In this document: one piece after another, positions 34,094-40,356 of the stretch
Layout: the number at the start of each line of letters is the position of its first letter
Position numbering within the stretch: position 1 is the stretch's first letter
Position numbers and translations under genes: made by a program
Notes under the pieces: generated by a model
Database searches by the model: none
Seen by the model: only the letters and a program-made list of their open reading frames with translations
What the model was told of the DNA's origin: nothing
NCBI GenBank assembly: GCA_903820035.1
Contig: CAIJFT010000180.1
Span: forward strand, 1-43,151
Direction: 5' to 3'
DNA: 43,151 nt
DNA from: an uncultured Opitutia bacterium
GTDB lineage: Bacteria > Verrucomicrobiota > Verrucomicrobiia > Opitutales > Opitutaceae

Positions 34094-34996
34094 ATGATGC
34101 CGTCCGAACCATCGACCGCCTTTGCCTGCCGCTCGATCACCGGGCAATCCGAGCATACGGTGAATACGTTCAGTGCGCACCTCGCCGGCGCCCCACTGCC
34201 CCAAGCGCACCCGCCGCTCGACCGGGGCAGGGTATATTTAGTCGGCGCTGGGCCGGGCGACCCCGACCTTCTCACCCTCAAGGCCCACCGCTTGCTCCGT
34301 GAAGCAGACGCGATCGTTTTCGACCACCTGGTCGCACCCGCCATTCTGACCCTCGCCCGGCCCGACGCCGAGCGGATCTTCGTTGGCAAGAAAGGCGGGG
34401 CCTTCTGCAGCCCGCAGCGCGATATCGAGGGCACGCTGATCCGTCTCGCCCAATCCGGGAAATCGGTGATCCGCCTCAAAGGCGGGGACCCGTTCATCTT
34501 CGGCCGCGGTGGCGAAGAAGCCGAGGCGCTGGCCGCCGCCGGCGTCCCGTTTACGATTGTTCCCGGCATCACGTCCGCACTCGGAGCCGCCGCCTACGCC
34601 GGCATTCCCCTCACCCACCGCGCCCACGCATCGGCCGTGGTCTTTCTGACCGGCCACGAGGACCCCAACAAGCCCGACACCGCAATCCACTGGGAAGACT
34701 ACGGGCGGCTCGGCGCCACCCTCTGCGTCTACATGGGTATGAAGAATCTGGAGACCATCACCCGCCGCCTGCAGGCCGGCGGGCTCGCGGCCAATACCCC
34801 CGCCGCCGTGGTCCAATCCGCCACCACCGGTGAACACCGCCAGTTGATCTCCTCCGTCAGCCGGATCGCGCTCGAATCCGAACATGCCGGTTTCGGTGCC
34901 CCCGCCATTGTCATCATTGGTGAAGTCGCCGCCTTGGCCGACAAACTCGCTTGGTTCAAACCCGCGACCGCCGCCTCGCAGCTGGCCACCCCATGA
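34094..34996 (+). CDS. cobA: Uroporphyrinogen-III C-methyltransferase (SUMT, CobA type)
   Basis: A 300-residue S-adenosylmethionine-dependent enzyme that makes precorrin-2 from uroporphyrinogen III, the first step to siroheme. Core motifs are GRVYLVGAGPGDPDLLTLKA, DAIVFDHLVAP, VIRLKGGDPFIFGRGGEEAEAL and PGITSALGAAAYAGIPLTHR. About 45 residues precede the core and look poorly conserved, so the true start may be further in; the first ATG of an ATGATG pair is used. It overlaps the chelatase gene by 4 nt (ATGA). The context with cysI shows it serves siroheme rather than cobalamin. It has no precorrin-2 dehydrogenase/chelatase half as in CysG. Confidence 0.95.
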   Translation: MMPSEPSTAFACRSITGQSEHTVNTFSAHLAGAPLPQAHPPLDRGRVYLVGAGPGDPDLLTLKAHRLLREADAIVFDHLVAPAILTLARPDAERIFVGKKGGAFCSPQRDIEGTLIRLAQSGKSVIRLKGGDPFIFGRGGEEAEALAAAGVPFTIVPGITSALGAAAYAGIPLTHRAHASAVVFLTGHEDPNKPDTAIHWEDYGRLGATLCVYMGMKNLETITRRLQAGGLAANTPAAVVQSATTGEHRQLISSVSRIALESEHAGFGAPAIVIIGEVAALADKLAWFKPATAASQLATP

Positions 34997-35826
34997 TCGT
35001 CGCCCTGATCGACAACGGCTCCCTCGAACCCGCAGCCCACCGCAACCTCCGGGCGGTGGCGGACGCGGTGGCGGCCAATTCCGGTGTGAAGGTCCACGCC
35101 GTCTCTTGGAAACACAGCGATCGCATCTCGGCCGACGCCCTCGACGGCACGGCGGCGTGGTGCCTGCCGGCCTTCATCGGCGCCATGCGGGCGCTGGGCC
35201 ACCAGAGCTTCCTGTTCATCCCGTTTTTCATCAGTGCCCAGGGCGCGGTGGGGTCTGCCCTCCGACGTGACCTGGAAAACCTTCAAGTCGCCGCCGGCAC
35301 CGACCGCTTTGAGTTCGGCTTCACCGAGGGTCTGGCGGCTCACGGCGTGATTCCCGCCATCGTCGCCGACCGGATCCGCGCAACCAAGGCCGAATTGAAA
35401 CTCGTCTGCCCGCCCGTCATCGTCGTCGATCACGGCGGTCCGTCCCCTACCTCCGGCTCGCTGCGGGACACCATCGCCGCCGCGGTGCGCACGCTGCTCG
35501 GAAGCGAAATCAGCGCGCTGACCGCCGCCTCGATGGAGGGCGAGGACCATCCGCACAACCTTCCGCTGCTCGCCGACCAACTGGCGCAGCCCGGCTTCAA
35601 CCACGGCGATGTCGTCGTCGCGCCCCTGTTTCTTTCCCCCGGCCGGCACGCCGGCCCCGGCGGCGACCTCGCGGAAATCGCCACGGCCGCCGAAGATCAC
35701 GTTGCCGGAACCGCGCTCCGCTGCCATTTCACCGCCCTCGTCGGCCACCACCCCCTCGCCCTCGAGGCGCTGACGCGGGCCTTGCGCCACGCCCTTTCCC
35801 CTGTTCACGCTGAATCTTCTCCATGA
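34993..35826 (+). CDS. CbiX/SirB-type sirohydrochlorin chelatase, two-domain
   Basis: A 277-residue protein with two CbiX-like halves, predicted to insert iron into sirohydrochlorin. The second half keeps VVDHGGPSPTSG, GEDHPHNLPLLADQLA and the PLFLSPGRHAGPGGD segment with conserved His. The first half begins LIDNGSLEPAAHRNLR, where the usual HGS of single-domain chelatases reads NGS, so its catalytic His appears lost. Similar DNGS starts exist in other CbiX-type proteins, as I recall. It is sandwiched between cobA and cysI with 4-nt ATGA overlaps on both sides, which strongly ties it to siroheme for sulfite reductase. Iron rather than cobalt is inferred from this context. Confidence 0.87.
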   Translation: MIVALIDNGSLEPAAHRNLRAVADAVAANSGVKVHAVSWKHSDRISADALDGTAAWCLPAFIGAMRALGHQSFLFIPFFISAQGAVGSALRRDLENLQVAAGTDRFEFGFTEGLAAHGVIPAIVADRIRATKAELKLVCPPVIVVDHGGPSPTSGSLRDTIAAAVRTLLGSEISALTAASMEGEDHPHNLPLLADQLAQPGFNHGDVVVAPLFLSPGRHAGPGGDLAEIATAAEDHVAGTALRCHFTALVGHHPLALEALTRALRHALSPVHAESSP

Positions 35827-37568
35827 GTTCCACGTCCACTCCCGCCACCGCGAAGCCCTTGCACAAGAACGAGACCATCAAGGCCGAGAGCAATTTTCTC
35901 CGTGGCAACATCCTGCGCGACCTCGCCGATCACTCCACCGGGACCATCACCGATGACAGCGGGCAGCTGACCAAATTCCACGGCATCTACGCCCAGGACG
36001 ACCGCGACCTGCGCAACGAGCGCCGCCGCGAAGGCAAAGAGAAGGCCTTCAGCTTCATGGCCCGGGTCCGCGTCCCCGGCGGCATCTGCACCCCCGGCCA
36101 GTGGCTCGCCCTCGACCGCATCGCCGACGAAGAGGCCAACCAAACCCTGAAGCTTACCACGCGGCAGGCGTTCCAGTTCCACGGCGTCGTCAAGGCCGAC
36201 CTCTGGCGCGCGATCAATCGGATCAACCGCTCGCTCCTCGATACCATCGCCGCCTGCGGTGACGTGAATCGCAACGTCATGTGCAATCCGAACCCCGAGC
36301 GTTCCGAACTGCACACCGAAGTTTATCAGGTCTCCAAAGCCATCAGCGAGCACCTCCTGCCGCGCGCCCGCGCCTACCATGAGCTCTGGGTCGGCGACGA
36401 TCTCGTCGCCGGCGGCGAGGCCGAGGACGAACCGATCTACGGCAAGACTTACCTGCCCCGCAAATTCAAGATCGTGATCGCCGTGCCGCCGAGCAACGAC
36501 GTCGACATCTACGGGCACGACCTGGGCTACATCGCGATCACCGACGCAAACGGCAAGCTCGTCGGCTTCAACGTCACCGTCGGCGGCGGCCTCGGCATGT
36601 CGCACAACCAGCTCGAAACCTTCCCGCGCATCGCTGACGTCATGGGCTTCTGTACCGTGCAGCAGGCCGTCGAGGTCGCGGAAAAGGTGCTGATGGTCCA
36701 ACGTGACTTCGGCGACCGGACCGATCGCAAGCACGCCCGCCTCAAGTACACGATCGAAGACCGCGGGCTGCCGTGGTTCCAAAACGAGGTTGAACAACGT
36801 CTCGGCTACCGCCTCGGCGCGCCGCGAGCCTTTGCCTTCACCCACACGGGCGACCGCTACGGCTGGGTCGACAGTCACGACGGCCGGTCGCATTTCACCC
36901 TCTTCATCCAGAGCGGCCGCGTGAAGGACACGCCGGAGTACAAGCTGAAGACCGCACTCCGCGAACTCGCGCTGGCGCACAAGGGCGATTTCCGCCTCAC
37001 CGCCAACCAGAATCTCATCATCGCCAACGTCGCCCCCTCCGATCGCCCGCAAATCGAGGCATTGCTGAAGAAGCACGGTCTCCATACGGCGAACAACGCC
37101 TCGGGCCTGAAGCTGAGCGCCATGTCGTGCGTCGCGTTGCCCACCTGCGGCCTCGCCCTCGCGGAAAGTGAACGGTACCTCCCTGAATTGGTCACGCTGC
37201 TGGAAGCGGAATTTGAAGCCGCTGGTCTGCGCCACGACGATGTCACCCTGCGTATCACCGGCTGCCCCAACGGCTGCGGCCGACCTTACCTCGCCGAGAT
37301 CGGCTTTGTCGGCAAGTCGCCCGGCAAGTACAACGTCTACCTCGGCGCGGCCCACAACGGCTCGCGGCTGAATATTCTCTACAAGGCCAACCTGCCCGAG
37401 ACGGAGATTGTCGCGGTCCTCGGCCCCATCATTCGCCGCTACGCTCTCGAAAGGAACCAAGGCGAAACCTTCGGTGATTTCGTGATCCGCGCCGGCTACG
37501 TCACTCCGACCTTCACCCCGCAGGACTTCCACGAGCAGCCGAAAGCGCCCAAATCCGCGACACCCTGA
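35823..37568 (+). CDS. cysI: Assimilatory sulfite reductase hemoprotein subunit CysI
   Basis: A 581-residue siroheme and 4Fe-4S enzyme reducing sulfite to sulfide. Cluster ligands are Cys436 and Cys442 (CVALPTC) and Cys481 and Cys485 (CPNGC). The spacing is identical to Cys434/440/479/483 of E. coli CysI as I recall. Other segments are LKLTTRQAFQFHG, the NRNVMCNP loop, LPRKFKIVIA and NVTVGGGLGMSHN. No flavoprotein subunit (CysJ) gene follows, so electrons may come from ferredoxin or a CysJ elsewhere. It is the last gene of the rightward siroheme and sulfite set, overlapping the chelatase by 4 nt, and is followed by a hairpin. Confidence 0.96.
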   Translation: MSSTSTPATAKPLHKNETIKAESNFLRGNILRDLADHSTGTITDDSGQLTKFHGIYAQDDRDLRNERRREGKEKAFSFMARVRVPGGICTPGQWLALDRIADEEANQTLKLTTRQAFQFHGVVKADLWRAINRINRSLLDTIAACGDVNRNVMCNPNPERSELHTEVYQVSKAISEHLLPRARAYHELWVGDDLVAGGEAEDEPIYGKTYLPRKFKIVIAVPPSNDVDIYGHDLGYIAITDANGKLVGFNVTVGGGLGMSHNQLETFPRIADVMGFCTVQQAVEVAEKVLMVQRDFGDRTDRKHARLKYTIEDRGLPWFQNEVEQRLGYRLGAPRAFAFTHTGDRYGWVDSHDGRSHFTLFIQSGRVKDTPEYKLKTALRELALAHKGDFRLTANQNLIIANVAPSDRPQIEALLKKHGLHTANNASGLKLSAMSCVALPTCGLALAESERYLPELVTLLEAEFEAAGLRHDDVTLRITGCPNGCGRPYLAEIGFVGKSPGKYNVYLGAAHNGSRLNILYKANLPETEIVAVLGPIIRRYALERNQGETFGDFVIRAGYVTPTFTPQDFHEQPKAPKSATP

Positions 37569-37598
37569 GCCGGCCGACCGCCGGTGCGGCCAGCCGAG

Positions 37599-37631
37599 AG
37601 GTCCGTAGTGCAATACTTCCTACACGGACCT
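37599..37631 (+). terminator. Hairpin after cysI
   Basis: AGGTCCGT at 37599-37606 and ACGGACCT at 37624-37631 form an 8-bp perfect stem, about 31 nt after the cysI stop. The 3' side is followed only by TCC, so the T-tract is weak. Confidence 0.55.
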
Positions 37632-37788
37632 TCCGCCCACCCCGAACCGTCCCTTGCTGCACCCGAAGCGCCGAGAAAGGGCGGAGACGGTTGTTTACAT
37701 TAGGCTTGGGCTCGGGGATGAACCTCCACGCCCTCGGGGAAACGAACATTCCGATGGTGAGACAACCCTCATTGAAAGGATACCCACC

Positions 37789-37932
37789 ATGGGCGATAGA
37801 TCTCCGAAGTCGGTCCAGAAGCAGGCCTCGCAAAAGCAGTCGCGCTCCAACGACGCGAGTTCCAAAAAGCAGCAACTGATCAACGCGCAGCAGGCCACCA
37901 AGGCCAAGCTCGCGGCGAACAAGAAGAAGTAG
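37789..37932 (+). CDS. Small Lys/Gln-rich basic protein (MGDRSPKS type)
   Basis: A 47-residue protein starting MGDRSPKSVQKQASQKQSRS, rich in Lys, Gln, Ser and Ala and ending LAANKKK. AGGA lies 10 nt before the ATG, which supports this start; the longer in-frame extension to 37654 looks non-coding. I recall small conserved proteins of unknown function with the same MGD-SPKS start in many bacteria, but cannot check this here. The composition suggests an unfolded nucleic-acid-binding or ribosome-associated protein; this is a guess. It is isolated between the cysI terminator and a long gene-free stretch. Confidence 0.7.
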   Translation: MGDRSPKSVQKQASQKQSRSNDASSKKQQLINAQQATKAKLAANKKK

Positions 37933-38775
37933 TTCCGATTCTTGCCGGTCACGCGCCGACGCCGGTGCGGATCGCACCGGCAGCGCAGTTGGAATCACAC
38001 CCACGACCCTTTCCACCTCACCCCAAGGCGAGGTGGAGGGGATACGATAGAGCCGGTGACCGGAGTCACCGCCGCTCAAGGATTCCGCCAAGGCAGTATC
38101 CCTCCGGCAAGCGCTCCAACCGGAATGGGCCGATCGGCACCTCGTGCCGCTGCGGGGCACGGATTACGACGGGGCAATGAACCGAAAGTCTCCCTCTGGG
38201 CACTGACAAATTGTCGTCCGGCGTTTGGTCGCAATGATCCGCCAAAAGATTTCGGCGTCTCCCAGGGGACGAAAAATCAGTCCGCCGAAATGATCGGCAA
38301 GAGCGACATCGTGATCTGAAAGATCAGCCAAAATATCTGTGTCGGCGGGAGATCAGGCGGGTGAAATCTCCTGCGCCAGAAGGCCCCCGTTTGGGATAAA
38401 AAACCCTACGAGGTGCGAGCAGCCGGAAAAGTGAGGTGTCAAAAAGGGGTGCGATTGGGAACGGGTCAAAGTGGCGCAAATCGCGATGCCTCCCAACCAA
38501 TTCCGCGATACCGTATCAGCCACGGCGTGACGTCGGATGTGTACCAATATTTACCAACGCGTCGGATTGGGGACACGCCAGGTTGACGCGGGTAGCGCGC
38601 CTTACCCCCAATTTGGGTACAGCCCGCGCTTGCCCACGGCAGCGAGACGGCCGGAGGGATCTCCCTCCCGAATGTGGACCCGCGTGGAAGAACATGAGAC
38701 GCGCTCAGCGGGTCGGACGCCCGCACTCCGCACTTGAACAGTCCACGCATTTCGCATCGGGTCGGCGCCGTCGCG
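37933..38775. other. 843-bp region without a recognised gene, with several hairpins
   Basis: No reading frame here looks protein-like. Three clean stem-loops lie near its start: GCCGGTGCG-GAT-CGCACCGGC at 37961-37981, CCACCTC-N10-GAGGTGG at 38013-38036 and CGGTGAC-CGGA-GTCACCG at 38054-38071. A 3' part (about 38200-38570) is less GC-rich than the flanks and has A-runs (AAAAAACCC, CAAAAAGG). It probably contains the promoter of the downstream sigma factor gene. A small RNA is possible but not supported by a known family. Confidence 0.5.
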
Positions 38776-39324
38776 ATGCCACCCCACCCGGAACAAGCCC
38801 AATGGTTTGCCGATCAAATCCAACCGCACGATGGTCGGCTCAAGGCCTATCTGCGCGGGGCGTTTCCGACCGTGCGCGATGTCGACGATGTCGTGCAGGA
38901 ATCCTACCTCCGCGTGTGGCGCGAGTGCGCCAAGGGTCCGATTCGTTCGGCCCGGGCGTTTCTCTTCACGGTCGCGCGGCGCCTCGCGATCGACGGCACG
39001 CGCCGGGCGAAGGCCTCGCCGATCGAGACGGTCGCGGACCTCGCGGGCCTTCCGTTCGCGGATCCGGCGATGGATGTCTCCGGCGAAGTCGAACAGCGCG
39101 AGCGCGTCGCCATTCTCGGCGACGCGATCGGGCGCCTCCCGCAGCGCTGCCGCGAGGTGTTTTTGCTCCACAAGATTCATGGCCTGTCGCGCCGCGAGAC
39201 GGCGGAGCGGCTTGGGCTCGCGGAAAAAACCGTCGAGGTGCAGACCGCGCGGGCGATGGAACGGTGCGGCGAGTACCTGCGGCAACGGGGTGTAACGGGG
39301 CTTTTTTCCGATGAACGCGCCTGA
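38776..39324 (+). CDS. ECF RNA polymerase sigma factor, FecI-like
   Basis: A 182-residue sigma-70 family protein of the extracytoplasmic-function group. Region 2 includes LKAYLRGAFPTVRDVDDVVQESYLRVWRE and ARAFLFTVARRLAIDGTRR. Region 4 includes LGDAIGRLPQRCREVFLLHKIHGLSRRETAERLGLAEKTVEVQTARAMERC, a typical helix-turn-helix. It would direct transcription when released by the FecR-like protein encoded next. The ATG at 38776 (MPPHPEQAQWF) is used; an upstream TTG is unlikely. It overlaps the fecR-like gene by 14 nt, which implies coupled synthesis of sigma and its regulator. Confidence 0.94.
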   Translation: MPPHPEQAQWFADQIQPHDGRLKAYLRGAFPTVRDVDDVVQESYLRVWRECAKGPIRSARAFLFTVARRLAIDGTRRAKASPIETVADLAGLPFADPAMDVSGEVEQRERVAILGDAIGRLPQRCREVFLLHKIHGLSRRETAERLGLAEKTVEVQTARAMERCGEYLRQRGVTGLFSDERA

Positions 39325-40186
39325 TTCCCACTCCGAGAACATCCGCGCCACGGAAGACGCGCTGCGCTGGATGCGCGGCGCCAACGTCGAATCCGCCCTT
39401 CTCGGCGAGGTGTCCCGCACCGTGCGTGGCCGCCGGCGGCGACGCACCGCCGTGCTCGCCGGAGTCGGCGCGCTCGCCCTGGGGCTTTCACTTTTTTCGG
39501 TGACGCGCCGGGAAGCGCCGCCAGCGCCCGCCACGACGACTGCAGTCGTCACCGCGCCACGCCGGGAGACTCTGGCGGACGGCAGCGTGGTCGTGCTACG
39601 CGAAGGGGCGGAGATCGCCACCGATTTTTCCGCTGGGATGCGGCGCGTGACATTGCGGCACGGCGAGGCTCATTTCGAAGTGGTGAAGGATCCCGCGCGG
39701 CCGTTCATCGTGAGTGTGACCGGCGTGGAGGTGCGCGCGGTCGGCACCGCCTTTTCCGTCGGTCTCGGCGGCACGGCGGTCGAGGTGTTGGTCACGCACG
39801 GGCGCGTCGCGGTCGGAACCGTGGCCACCGCACCCGCCTTCGTGGATGCCGGGCAGCGGGCCCACGTCGCAGATACCGGAGCGACACCCGAGGTGAGCGT
39901 GATCTCCGCCACCGAGATGGCTCAGGCGCTCGCGTGGCGCGCGCCGCAGATTGAGTTTTCCCGAACGCCGCTGGCCGAGGCGGTGGCCTTGATCAACGCC
40001 CACCTGCCGCCCGAACAGCGCCGCATCGCCGCCGATCCCGGCGCGCCACCACTGCGCGACCTGCGGCTCAGCGGTTTCCTGGCCGCGGACAACGCGGAGG
40101 GTTTCCTGCTGCTGTTGGAGAGCACCTTCGGCCTCAGCGCCGACCGCACCGGCAGCGACGTAATCGTGCTCCGCTCGGGACGCTGA
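39311..40186 (+). CDS. FecR-like anti-sigma factor / signal transducer
   Basis: A 291-residue inner-membrane protein. A cytoplasmic N-terminus (about 1-44) ends in GRRRRR, then comes one membrane segment (TAVLAGVGALALGLSLFSV, about 46-64). The periplasmic FecR domain follows (ETLADGSVVVLREGAEIATDFSAGMRRVTLRHGEAHFEV, then VRAVGTAFSV). The C-terminus has an STN-like segment (FSRTPLAEAVALINAHL to STFGLS) that normally contacts the receptor signalling domain. It links the STN receptor encoded downstream to the sigma factor upstream. It lies 170 bp before the receptor gene. Confidence 0.93.
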   Translation: MNAPDSHSENIRATEDALRWMRGANVESALLGEVSRTVRGRRRRRTAVLAGVGALALGLSLFSVTRREAPPAPATTTAVVTAPRRETLADGSVVVLREGAEIATDFSAGMRRVTLRHGEAHFEVVKDPARPFIVSVTGVEVRAVGTAFSVGLGGTAVEVLVTHGRVAVGTVATAPAFVDAGQRAHVADTGATPEVSVISATEMAQALAWRAPQIEFSRTPLAEAVALINAHLPPEQRRIAADPGAPPLRDLRLSGFLAADNAEGFLLLLESTFGLSADRTGSDVIVLRSGR

Positions 40187-40356
40187 ACCGGGAACGTTCA
40201 GTCCAGAGTTCGTTCCTCCTTTCACGGGGCGCACGGAAGGTGGAGTGTGGTTTCAGTCCACGCGACAGGGGCGTCGCCTCCCCAAGTTCCAGGAATTGGG
40301 GCCGCCCGATTTCGCACTGATCGTGAAAAATAACTGTAAGGCGCGCGGAGGGGCTC
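40187..40356 (+). promoter_or_regulatory. Region upstream of the STN-TonB receptor with a dyad
   Basis: CCCCAAGTTCCAGGAATTGG followed by GG (40280-40301) is a near-palindrome with a single mismatch in the outer seven pairs, about 55 nt before the GTG start. It may be an operator or a leader hairpin. The stretch TGAAAAATAACTGTAAGG just after it is AT-rich and could include a -10 region. A sigma-dependent promoter from the neighbouring ECF factor is expected but not recognised. Confidence 0.4.
40347..40353 (+). promoter_or_regulatory. Strong ribosome binding site fixing the GTG start of the STN receptor
   Basis: GGAGGGG lies with five bases between its GGAGG core and GTG 40357. The alternative ATG 459 nt downstream at 40816 has no such sequence upstream. 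This is the best Shine-Dalgarno sequence in the window and decides the start in favour of the STN-containing form. Confidence 0.75.

Noticed and set aside
35805-37613. Long open frame on the minus strand opposite cysI (about 600 codons)
   Set aside because: It lies fully antisense to a clear CysI with all cluster ligands; its product is low in recognisable motifs and typical of GC-rich antisense frames.
38353-38547. Possible 64-residue gene on the minus strand in the gene-free region
   Set aside because: No ribosome binding site, no recognisable fold and mixed codon use.
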